A DNA stretch of 64,000 nucleotides from an uncultured Candidatus Poseidoniales archaeon (GTDB lineage Archaea; Thermoplasmatota; Poseidoniia; Poseidoniales; Thalassarchaeaceae). Position 1 is the stretch's first letter. Every line of letters begins with the position of its first letter. This document shows, piece by piece, positions 46,074 to 53,980 of the stretch. The notes beneath the pieces are model-generated. The model was not told the DNA's origin. It did no database searches and was given only the letters and a program-made list of their open reading frames with translations. Location of the stretch: the NCBI GenBank assembly GCA_902593945.1, contig CACJKA010000002.1, positions 16,807 through 80,806 of the forward strand. Direction: 5' to 3'. The translations under genes and the position numbers were made by a program.

Positions 46074-49000
46074 TTACTTCTTTTTCATTTTTCTACGCTT
46101 CTTACCTGACTTCCTGGCTTTAGGCTTTGAACCTGGCCTCATCAAAACACCGATTATTACTAGCGCAACTGCCACTACTCCACCAATTAAAGCAAATGTA
46201 GGTATTTCTGAATCTTCTGAATCAACATTGCATGAGGATTGTCCGGTTAGAGGCTGTGATTCTCCACTAGGACATGCTGTTTGTGCAGCCATTCCTGGAG
46301 ATGCAACATAATTATTTATTGAGGAAAGAAGACATTCATTTGAGCCCATTAATGGTTGATAACTTCCTATATCGCAAGGAGTCTCCTCAGTCGCTGCTGC
46401 AGATTCAACATAATGTCCTCTAGCAGCAGAAATACAACTAGATTGTCCAGTTAATGGTTGATATTCTCCTGGTTGACAACTAGTTTGCTCTGTTGAAGAA
46501 ACATCACTTGAGTAATATCCAGAATCTGCTAAAACGCAACCAGATTGACCAGATTGACTTTGATAAGACCCTGGTAAACAAGGCGATGGAGATGTTGCTC
46601 CTTCCGAAGAATATGCCCCTGGACTTACAATCAAGCATTCAGAGGACCCGGGCTGAGGCTGATACTGGCCAGCAGGACAGATTGTTTGCATAGATTGACC
46701 TTCTGTTGGTACACTATATCCAACATCAGAGAGTATGCAACTAGTAGAGCCATTTTCTGGTTGGTAAGATCCTGCTAAACAAGGAATCTGAGATGATGCT
46801 CTATCTGATGAAGTATAATGTCCTGGTTCTGCATCCAAACATTCAGATTTACCAGAATCCGGCTGATATGTCCCTGCCAAACAATCGGTTGCTGATGAAT
46901 ATCCTGAATCTGGAACATAAGTTCCACTAGAGGATTCTAAACATAATGTTTGACCTGAATCCGGTTGATAAAATCCTGCATAGCAAGGCCTTTGTTCTGA
47001 AGACCCTGGAGTGTCTACATAGTGTCCGGGATCTGCTGGTAAACAATCATTAGATGAAATAGAATAACTATTTGGATTATAGGTACCTGTTGGACATTCT
47101 GTCTGAGTGCTTGCACCCTCAGAATCAACATAATGTCCGGGGTCGGACCAAGCACAGAACGAACTCTCAGTGACGCCATAAGAAGGATTAAATGTCCCTA
47201 AATTACAAGCAGTTTGGAAAGAAGAACCTGTAGTATCTACATAAAAGCCAGGATCAGCTATGTCACATGATGAGGAACCATATTCAGACTGATAAGTTCC
47301 TGGTGAACAGGCTTCCTGAGCAGTTGCATAACTACCTTCCACAAAGTATCCCAAATTTGCATCAAAACAAGATAAGGCCCCAAAATTAGGTTGATACGTC
47401 CCCGGTTCACAACCTATCTGGGTTAAAGAACCAAGATTTGGAACATGATATCCTGGAGAAGCAGGGATACAGTTTTGTTGTCCAGATTCTGGTTGATAAT
47501 CCCCTTGAGAGCACATCATTTGTGCAGTAGAGTTTAGATTAATCTCATGACCAGGTGATGCATCAATACAACTAGACTGTCCTGTGTTCGGTTGATAAGT
47601 CCCTGATAGACAAGCCTGTTGAGAAGTAGAGGAGGTCGTATCTACGAAATGCCCTGGTGAAGAATCAATACAACTAGATTGTCCGGAGTGAGGTTGATAG
47701 GTTCCAAAATCGCAAGGAAGTTGTTCATTATACATTAGATTAGTACTGAAATAGCCTGCATCAGCAATTACACAAGAACCATCATAGTTAGGATCGAAAC
47801 TACCGTCAGGGCAGCCGTTGGGAAGATTATCGAGAATTGCTAAAATACTATCATTATCAATATCTCTCTCAGAAATATGAACTCCCCCAGCGCCTTGATA
47901 AGTAGAAGGACCTATATTGTCGGATGAAAGATTAACAAAACTCCAATTCCAATCTGAAAATGATTGATTCCAATTACCGTCTCCCATTTGACCTCTATAA
48001 GACTGACCATTGCAGAATAAATCTCTATGATTATGAGTTGAATTATCAGAACTTTGCCCTATTATCTGACAAACACCATCACCATTAATTGATATTGCTG
48101 TAGTGGTATTAATTTCAAATTCATAATCAGTATTCCAAAACAACAATGGGTTCTCTTGAGAGCCGTCACCGGCTTCATTACCGAGTTGGCTGAAGTAATT
48201 AGAGCCCCAGCAGTAAGTATCAAAATCTTCTGTAATTACACAATTAGAGTTGTACGCGGTCTCTAAAGATATTAATGGAATATTGGTACTGAGATTTATT
48301 GCCACAGGAGAAGAGTACAGGTAATTATTGCCAGTACCAAGTTGACCGAGGCTGTTCTGCCCCCAACATTTCACATTTTGATCCTCATACAAAGCACATG
48401 AGTGCTGATCCCCTGTACCAACAGCTATCACATTACTGGCCACAAATTGAGGAGTTGGATAATTTTGAAAGTCGGACAAACCGATTCCGAGTTGTCCATA
48501 ATTATTTTGCCCCCAGCAGTATAAATCATTATTGTCTATTATTCCACAACTATGACGTTGCCCCATTGAAATTGATATGAATGATGAATTTGCTGGGAAA
48601 TTTGAGTCATCAATAACTGCAGGAGTATAGCGCCCATTCCTCGCATTACAACCTGCTGGAGTTGGATTGCTATTGTCAAACCAATAATTTCCACCGGTAC
48701 AGACAGTCCCATCACCAAGTTGTCCATTCTCATTCCAACCCCAACATATTCCATCACCATTATCCAAAATAGCACAAAAATGAGCCTGATTTGCATCAGA
48801 TAATGAAACAGCAGTTCGACCAGGCGGTAAAGATACTTTGACTGGTGGATGATTTTGAGACTGCTCACAGGACCAGGATCCAGTAGATCCTTGACAAACA
48901 TCGTTTCCTGATCCCAATTGACCATATTCTCCGCCGCCCCAGCACCAAATCTCGCCTGTTTGTTTCAAGGAACATGTAGACCATCCACCCGATGAAACCT

Positions 49001-49361
49001 CAACCATCCCACCAGATAAATTACCAACTATCCATGGGCCTGCTTTTCCTACAGGAGTAACAGAAGCATTATCAATACCTCCGCCCAAACCTCTTTTCCC
49101 ATGATCATTATTACCCCAGCAAACAACTCTTTTATCTTCTGTTATTACACAATTAGTATAACCGCCCGAAGTCAATGTTGAATATGAGTAAATGGAATCT
49201 TCTTGATATCCCTCAAAATTTACATTAGTATGTGAAAAAAACTTCGTATCTTCTTCTACCAGTTCTTTAGTGTGATTGGTTGGTATTGCAGATAAAGACA
49301 TTCCAATTAATGTAATCACCATTAAAATTGAAACAAATATTGATTTAGACGGGCTTCTCAT
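46074..49361 (-). CDS. Giant surface protein with RCC1 propeller and 16 cysteine repeats
   Basis: A 1095-residue protein with a signal peptide (about 1-25). Residues 55-480 contain seven RCC1-like blades marked by CWGxNxxGQLG motifs. Residues 520-1045 hold about 16 cysteine-rich units of roughly 27-38 residues (C..GTYQP..GQSSC....PGHYV), of the GCC2/GCC3 or ephrin-receptor-like kind. A transmembrane helix follows (about 1050-1072), then a strongly basic C-terminal tail. It is probably an adhesin or sensor on the cell surface. RCC1 domains of this secreted kind are known in bacteria and marine archaea, but the partner is unknown. Confidence 0.85.
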   Translation of the reverse strand: MRSPSKSIFVSILMVITLIGMSLSAIPTNHTKELVEEDTKFFSHTNVNFEGYQEDSIYSYSTLTSGGYTNCVITEDKRVVCWGNNDHGKRGLGGGIDNASVTPVGKAGPWIVGNLSGGMVEVSSGGWSTCSLKQTGEIWCWGGGEYGQLGSGNDVCQGSTGSWSCEQSQNHPPVKVSLPPGRTAVSLSDANQAHFCAILDNGDGICWGWNENGQLGDGTVCTGGNYWFDNSNPTPAGCNARNGRYTPAVIDDSNFPANSSFISISMGQRHSCGIIDNNDLYCWGQNNYGQLGIGLSDFQNYPTPQFVASNVIAVGTGDQHSCALYEDQNVKCWGQNSLGQLGTGNNYLYSSPVAINLSTNIPLISLETAYNSNCVITEDFDTYCWGSNYFSQLGNEAGDGSQENPLLFWNTDYEFEINTTTAISINGDGVCQIIGQSSDNSTHNHRDLFCNGQSYRGQMGDGNWNQSFSDWNWSFVNLSSDNIGPSTYQGAGGVHISERDIDNDSILAILDNLPNGCPDGSFDPNYDGSCVIADAGYFSTNLMYNEQLPCDFGTYQPHSGQSSCIDSSPGHFVDTTSSTSQQACLSGTYQPNTGQSSCIDASPGHEINLNSTAQMMCSQGDYQPESGQQNCIPASPGYHVPNLGSLTQIGCEPGTYQPNFGALSCFDANLGYFVEGSYATAQEACSPGTYQSEYGSSSCDIADPGFYVDTTGSSFQTACNLGTFNPSYGVTESSFCAWSDPGHYVDSEGASTQTECPTGTYNPNSYSISSNDCLPADPGHYVDTPGSSEQRPCYAGFYQPDSGQTLCLESSSGTYVPDSGYSSATDCLAGTYQPDSGKSECLDAEPGHYTSSDRASSQIPCLAGSYQPENGSTSCILSDVGYSVPTEGQSMQTICPAGQYQPQPGSSECLIVSPGAYSSEGATSPSPCLPGSYQSQSGQSGCVLADSGYYSSDVSSTEQTSCQPGEYQPLTGQSSCISAARGHYVESAAATEETPCDIGSYQPLMGSNECLLSSINNYVASPGMAAQTACPSGESQPLTGQSSCNVDSEDSEIPTFALIGGVVAVALVIIGVLMRPGSKPKARKSGKKRRKMKKK
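46210..47840 (-). repeat. Tandem Cys-rich repeat array inside the RCC1 protein gene
   Basis: Sixteen coding repeats of roughly 80-115 bases encode C..G.YQP..GQS.C units. The protein pattern is regular, but codons vary between units, so the array is older and more diverged than the fasciclin repeats. It is coding sequence, not a separate element. Confidence 0.8.
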
Positions 49362-49407
49362 AGTAATCGGTATTGATTAAGCCATATTAATTTTAGGAAC
49401 ATAGAAC

Positions 49408-50700
49408 ATGAAACTCAAGGATGGGCAAACTAATTTGCTTGCTATTGTTCGCACTAACATGACTGAATCATTCTTATCCGATAATTGCCCACCAATGGGA
49501 ATTTATGAGACACTTTATGCATTCAAAGATTCATTCGGTAGTTTCATTGGTACTGAAGGGACACATCCTTGGTCACAAGGCTTCCCTTTAACTACACAGT
49601 TAGAAAAATTCGACGGCCCGCCTTTACCGGGTAGTATTGACGTAACTTGGGAAGATCGTTTTTATCCGAAAGCATGGGGTCATCCTAAATTAAGAGAGTC
49701 AATAGTTGAATACTATAATTCTCAATATGATTCAAAAATTACTCCCGAGAATGTAATGATTTTTGCAGGGGGAAGGCCAGGAATATATACCGTATTGGCA
49801 TTCTTAAAAGATAATGTTCAAGCGAGAATTGGAAATATTGAATGGCCGGCTTACCTAGACATTATGGAACAAACAAATACTAACTTTCAGATTGTCCCCT
49901 TTACCAAAGAAAATAATTTTCATCCAACTAATTCAGAATATTTCGATAGAACTGGATTAAATGCTAAAACACGTCTTATGCCAATAATTTCTAACCCTCA
50001 AAATCCTTCAGGCCAAACCAGACATGGGGAAGAGCTTAGAGAATTAATACAATTGGCAGAACAATCCGGAAATGGAATACTTCTTGATGAAGCATATGAA
50101 ATGTTTCATTCACCATCCGTAAGCGGTATACAATTTGTTAATGATCTCGACAATAGCAATGTCTTCATTGCAGGAGCCTGTACCAAGGGCCTTCAATCTC
50201 CAGGAATCAGAGTTGGCTGGATTATTGCTAGTAAGAAGAATGTTGAGACTCTTTCTAATTACTCTAGTTTTGGAATGGGTGGAGTAAGTCATCCATCTCA
50301 ATTATATGCAGTTAAGTTACTCGAGCCGAAGCGTGTGAAAAAGGCACGAAAAGCAGTAGAAGAACATTATAATTGGCAACGTAAAAGGTATGGTGAGGCA
50401 TTCGAAGAAATGGGCCTAGGAGTATATACTGGTAATGGTGGATTCTATCACTGGCTTGAGCTACCAGAAGGAATGACAAGTAAAGAATTGAATAATAGAT
50501 TATTCAAAAAGGGTGCTGCTATATTGTGTGCTTCAGATTGTGATATGGCTAGACCACATTCAAAGGACCCAGGCTATGTTTCTCCATATTCAAGATTCTT
50601 TAGATTCTCTTTTGGACCTCTTTTGCCGGAAACATTTGATTCGGATATTCAACTATTCACTGAAGTTTTTGAACAATACAAAAAGGATCTACAAGTTTGA
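49408..50700 (+). CDS. Class I/II PLP-dependent aminotransferase
   Basis: A 430-residue fold-type I aminotransferase. Family segments are ISNPQNPSGQTRHG (substrate and PLP contacts), LLDEAYEMFHSP with the Asp that binds the pyridine nitrogen, and AGACTKGLQSPGIRVGW with the Schiff-base lysine. The C-terminal half contains FFRFSFG with the carboxylate-binding Arg. The substrate is unclear; candidates are aspartate or aromatic amino acids. It is convergent with the cysteine dioxygenase gene, 2 bases apart. Confidence 0.88.
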   Translation: MKLKDGQTNLLAIVRTNMTESFLSDNCPPMGIYETLYAFKDSFGSFIGTEGTHPWSQGFPLTTQLEKFDGPPLPGSIDVTWEDRFYPKAWGHPKLRESIVEYYNSQYDSKITPENVMIFAGGRPGIYTVLAFLKDNVQARIGNIEWPAYLDIMEQTNTNFQIVPFTKENNFHPTNSEYFDRTGLNAKTRLMPIISNPQNPSGQTRHGEELRELIQLAEQSGNGILLDEAYEMFHSPSVSGIQFVNDLDNSNVFIAGACTKGLQSPGIRVGWIIASKKNVETLSNYSSFGMGGVSHPSQLYAVKLLEPKRVKKARKAVEEHYNWQRKRYGEAFEEMGLGVYTGNGGFYHWLELPEGMTSKELNNRLFKKGAAILCASDCDMARPHSKDPGYVSPYSRFFRFSFGPLLPETFDSDIQLFTEVFEQYKKDLQV

Positions 50701-50702
50701 TT

Positions 50703-51245
50703 TTATTCTGCAGGTTTGTAGACATTATATGCGTGAAGAGGCGGTGTGTATACATGAAGATTAATCAGTTCATTATCTGAATTGTTGGAAATACGATGGA
50801 TGTCTGGTTCATCAGCCGCACATATCTCTCCAGGCAAATACTCTCTCACTCCAACGGGATATGCAAGGCCTTGATCATTAAGTTGATATGTGGTTTCTGT
50901 AGATACTCCATCAATTATCTTGAAAGCACAATCACTGCCTACATGATCATGGATAGGAGTTAATTGACCAGTTGTCCAACATATAGCAACTAATTCATAA
51001 TGTTCAGTTTTTTTAATAACATTCCTTTGATAGCCGTCTTCTGCATAACCAATGCATTCCTTCAATACAGGAATATTTACTTCCATTGAGATTAATCTAG
51101 ATTCTAATTCATCAAGCCCTGGACGTCTGTCGAGATCATCCAACCAAACTACTAATTCTGAAATGCCGCTGCATTCGCATAATAGCCTATTTCGGGCCCC
51201 TGAATCCATTACAACCTGTTTAGCCACGCATCCCACATAGGCCAT
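50703..51245 (-). CDS. cdo: Cysteine dioxygenase type I
   Basis: A 180-residue cupin that oxidises cysteine to cysteine sulfinate using iron. The signature PIHDHVGSDCAFKIIDG has two iron-binding His and the Cys that can crosslink to tyrosine; the third His is in PDIHRISN. The family is common in eukaryotes and bacteria and sparse in archaea, so horizontal acquisition is plausible. Its substrate could be a related thiol such as mercaptopropionate. It stands alone, divergent from the aquaporin-like gene, with 205 bases between them. Confidence 0.85.
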   Translation of the reverse strand: MAYVGCVAKQVVMDSGARNRLLCECSGISELVVWLDDLDRRPGLDELESRLISMEVNIPVLKECIGYAEDGYQRNVIKKTEHYELVAICWTTGQLTPIHDHVGSDCAFKIIDGVSTETTYQLNDQGLAYPVGVREYLPGEICAADEPDIHRISNNSDNELINLHVYTPPLHAYNVYKPAE

Positions 51246-51321
51246 CTATTGATGACTATTGCTATAATATCGAAGTTATTTATTATAAAATGTTAAATTA
51301 GCGGTTTACTAAATAATATCA

Positions 51322-51450
51322 GGTGTATTTTGCAACACCGGCTTTTCGGAAAAGGGCATCAAAATGGCCTAAAAAGCCGTATTCATACCATTTTTATTAT
51401 ATACTCGCCGAATAACGCACAAGCGCTCACTAAGGTGGGAGGAAAAAAAT
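51322..51450 (+). promoter_or_regulatory. Promoter and leader region of the aquaporin-like gene
   Basis: A TATA-like ttttattatata stretch lies at about 51391-51402. Further upstream is an inverted repeat GGTGT/ACACC (51322-51339) and another, CGGCTTTT (51339-51346) with AAAAGCCG (51372-51379). The gene's ggtgggagg ribosome binding site ends 8 bases before the ATG. The symmetrical elements around the promoter suggest an operator or leader structure. They are seen in the sequence; the function is inferred. Confidence 0.5.
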
Positions 51451-52038
51451 ATGGAAATGGATAACAAAGTAATGATGAGTGAAGTTGGAGGCGCTTTCGT
51501 AGTCTCTTGGTTAGTTCTAGGGAGCATGGGGTCAGACGGCCTTATGGCTGGATTAGTACTTGCTGCAGTAATGACTGCTATGGCCGGTGCACATATTCTG
51601 CCTATGTTCACATGGATGACCATAATGACAGGCGATATAGCTGACCAGGACAACTGGATGAGCAATGGTATGCGATTGGTCGCACAGGTAGTTGGAGCTC
51701 TTCTAGCTATTGTAATGATGACCGAGGGCGGAGAAATTGAAACCGGATACGCAGCAGGAGATATGTGGGCTTTTGATATGTGGCCACTATTGACAATGGT
51801 AGCTGCCGGTGCAGTTCTTGGAACAATACACAGCCGATGTGAAGCATGGATGACTGCTCTAGCAGTAGTTATGGCAGCTGGTGCATTAGGCATGGGTGTT
51901 GGAGGAGCACACGATATGGCATCTTGCCTAATGGGTGACTCTGGTAACATTGCTAACGCAGCAAGTACATGGTTACTTGACGGCGTAGTAGTTGGTGTTG
52001 GAGCAATGATTGCTACCAAGATCGATGATGCACTTTAA
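51451..52038 (+). CDS. Aquaporin-like (MIP-fold) membrane protein lacking NPA motifs
   Basis: A 195-residue protein with about six transmembrane helices. The pattern is like major intrinsic proteins: an opening SEVGGAFVVSWLVLGSMG, then AGAHILPMFTWMTIMTGDI where aquaporins have GAHxNPAVT, and QVVGALLAIVM. In the second half GGAHDMASCL sits where GxxxNPAR is expected. Both NPA motifs are thus changed (LPM and DMA). The gene is higher in G+C than its surroundings, with a strong ribosome binding site, promoter and terminator hairpin, suggesting high expression. Transport function is uncertain. Confidence 0.6.
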   Translation: MEMDNKVMMSEVGGAFVVSWLVLGSMGSDGLMAGLVLAAVMTAMAGAHILPMFTWMTIMTGDIADQDNWMSNGMRLVAQVVGALLAIVMMTEGGEIETGYAAGDMWAFDMWPLLTMVAAGAVLGTIHSRCEAWMTALAVVMAAGALGMGVGGAHDMASCLMGDSGNIANAASTWLLDGVVVGVGAMIATKIDDAL

Positions 52039-52070
52039 GTAAATAGAATATTTATTTGAATACGTAAGGC

Positions 52071-52118
52071 AAACTGGGGGGCTTAAAGCCCTCCAGTTTA
52101 GCCGAATTTTAAAAAAAA
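52071..52118. terminator. Bidirectional terminator hairpin
   Basis: A 12-bp stem (52071-52082 with 52088-52099, one G-U pair) has a TTAAA loop. It lies 33 bases after the aquaporin-like stop codon, followed by tttt, and an 8-base A-tract at 52111-52118 gives a U-tract for transcripts of the convergent pth2 gene. Confidence 0.7.
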
Positions 52119-52156
52119 CTGACTGCTCTGTCAGTCGATATTTCAATTCTTACTAA

Positions 52157-52525
52157 TTACTTTACTAATGGTAAGCTACTAGTTATTGTATCAATAGAAG
52201 AACGTGGGCCAGGCCCTATCCCTACAACAGTTACAGTTCCTGAGGGGATTTCTGTATGTCCAGCATCTTTAACCATGTAACAAATTAATCCTGCCTCATT
52301 AGCCTCCCCAAATATTCTTTTTAGACTATCAAGATTGCTAGCACTGCAAACAATCTTTCTTGCACCATTCGCACGATACTTTTCTAATGTCTTAGGTGCC
52401 GTTCTTTTGGCTTTAAGTATACATTCTGCAGTTGCATGACTACATTGTGCTGCAAGTTTACCTTTCGATAATGTAAGATCACTTCGAGCGACTAATACCA
52501 TTGTTAGTTCATTAGTTTGAGGCAA
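52157..52525 (-). CDS. pth2: Peptidyl-tRNA hydrolase Pth2
   Basis: A 122-residue archaeal/eukaryotic-type peptidyl-tRNA hydrolase that recycles tRNA from stalled peptidyl-tRNA. The family segment VLVARSDLTLSKGKLAAQCSHA contains the conserved Lys, Gln and His residues, and GPGPRSSID near the C-terminus also matches. The start at 52525 has a gaggcggtg ribosome binding site; an internal ATG at 52501 is possible. It overlaps the upstream ECF gene by 14 bases, suggesting cotranscription. Confidence 0.95.
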   Translation of the reverse strand: MPQTNELTMVLVARSDLTLSKGKLAAQCSHATAECILKAKRTAPKTLEKYRANGARKIVCSASNLDSLKRIFGEANEAGLICYMVKDAGHTEIPSGTVTVVGIGPGPRSSIDTITSSLPLVK

Positions 52526-53165
52526 TTTCTGGCACCGCCTCAGAATTTGTAAGGTTAGTATGTCTATTCATTAATTCACTAAGTGGATTTGCGAGCCATG
52601 CGACAAATACAACATTCCCGCCCGCGTGTAATAAATCAAAGGGGATTCCGTTTAACAAATAGATTAGGAAGAATGATGTATCCACATTGTGTAAAATACT
52701 CAAAGAAACTATCCAATCAAACAAAAATCCTGAAAGGGCCGCAAATATTGCGAGATGGGTAATATTTAACTTCTCATTTTGAATAAATTGGTTTCTTAAT
52801 AATGCGGCTAAAATCCCTATAGTGGCCCATCCAATTATTTGATAATTAGACCAAATACCGTGTTCTAGCATTACGTTGGAAGAGAGTGTGACTATGGTGG
52901 CAAAGGCTATTGAATAAGAAATGCCGAAATAAATCCCAACCATTATTGCCAAAAATGTAACAGGTTGGACATTAGGAATTGGATCTAATAGTAATCTTCC
53001 AGAAACTGCAAGTACTATAATAATTGTAAAAATTAAGCCCGGATTTTTAGATTTAAATTTACTATCAGTAAATATCAATGATGCAATTGCAACTGCCACT
53101 ATAGCCAAATCTAGAACAAATTGTTCATTGGGAGAAAGAGTTACAGCATGGGCATCGAATAACAT
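52512..53165 (-). CDS. ECF transporter substrate-specificity (S) component
   Basis: A 217-residue membrane protein with about six helices. The segment DPIPNVQPVTFLAIMVGIYFG and the later SNVMLEHGIWSNYQIIGWATIGILA match the group of ECF S components linked with cobalamin or its precursors (CbrT-like); in that group the motif is PNVQPVT...SNxxxGxGxWTxxQ. The energising EcfA and EcfT proteins are not in this window. Its neighbour 103 bases upstream on the same strand is an anchored DUF4430-like protein, which supports a vitamin-uptake function. The exact ligand remains an inference. Confidence 0.75.
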   Translation of the reverse strand: MLFDAHAVTLSPNEQFVLDLAIVAVAIASLIFTDSKFKSKNPGLIFTIIIVLAVSGRLLLDPIPNVQPVTFLAIMVGIYFGISYSIAFATIVTLSSNVMLEHGIWSNYQIIGWATIGILAALLRNQFIQNEKLNITHLAIFAALSGFLFDWIVSLSILHNVDTSFFLIYLLNGIPFDLLHAGGNVVFVAWLANPLSELMNRHTNLTNSEAVPEIASN

Positions 53166-53268
53166 AGGTAATCAGTCCAATGTGATTATGTTATTGATGA
53201 TTACCCTAATTCAATCTTGAAGATTCAAAAAATACACTACTATTATCAGATACAAAATGAATACTAAC

Positions 53269-53904
53269 TTACCATGTAGTAGTTGTCGTCTGAAATGTCA
53301 AAACACTATCATCGTTCAACGATAAAGATGAAATTCCAGCTAAAGCGACTGCCCCGTTGTGTAATATCTGCCAAGAAGTCCAGATGTTGTCGCCACAGGG
53401 GCCTATAGTGCAAAGATCTATTCCCCCTATTGAATTAATAAAAAGACCCAAATCACCATAATCAGTAACATTTAGTTCGAAAAGAATCGGTCTCACATCT
53501 ATAGCTGCATTTAGTAAATCCAAACCATTTTCATATCCCTCAAATCCACCAACACAAGCACCAGTAGAATTCCAATTTTTATCTGTTTTGAAATCTGTGC
53601 CATCAAAATCTATGTGATGTCTACCATCAGCAAATTCAGAAGGGGTTGCCTCCGCAGGGAAATGGAAGCAAACTACCTGCTTGCCGTCCCATAGATCTGG
53701 TAGACCATAATGGGAATCTCCATCATCATCAACTAATTCGGAAGACATTCTGGCCCATTCGGTAGATAATGTACTAGATGAAAGCAATAATACTACTAGG
53801 AAAACTAGAGATGCAGATTTTAGCCTATACTCTTCTTTTGCGGCAAAATATCCTAATGCGGTTAAAATTAATATTATTGCTATAGTCACTATCAAGGAAG
53901 ACAT
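53269..53904 (-). CDS. Membrane-anchored extracellular protein with DUF4430-like C-terminus
   Basis: A 211-residue protein of two N-terminal hydrophobic segments (1-20 and 30-50) and an extracellular domain. The C-terminal 50 residues (WTSWQILHNGAVALAGISSLSLNDDSVLTF) resemble the DUF4430/transcobalamin-like module. Two Cys pairs may form disulfides. An Asp-rich DDDGDSHYGLPD segment resembles a calcium loop. Together with the downstream ECF S component it may bind and deliver a corrinoid. The assignment is tentative. Confidence 0.6.
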   Translation of the reverse strand: MSSLIVTIAIILILTALGYFAAKEEYRLKSASLVFLVVLLLSSSTLSTEWARMSSELVDDDGDSHYGLPDLWDGKQVVCFHFPAEATPSEFADGRHHIDFDGTDFKTDKNWNSTGACVGGFEGYENGLDLLNAAIDVRPILFELNVTDYGDLGLFINSIGGIDLCTIGPCGDNIWTSWQILHNGAVALAGISSLSLNDDSVLTFQTTTTTW

Positions 53905-53980
53905 GGAGTTATAGGGTTAGTAATAAGGTAAATTAATATTAATAATAAAATTAAGAATTAGTTTTGACAATTACCAAATA

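Noticed and set aside
46210..47840. CRISPR-like regular repeats
   Set aside because: The regular spacing is protein-coding cysteine repeats with diverged codons, no conserved direct repeats and no cas genes.
51369..52019. Long minus-strand reading frame opposite the aquaporin-like gene
   Set aside because: It is low-complexity, rich in Ala, Pro and Thr, spans the promoter region, and has no recognisable domain. It is an antisense shadow of a gene with relatively high G+C.
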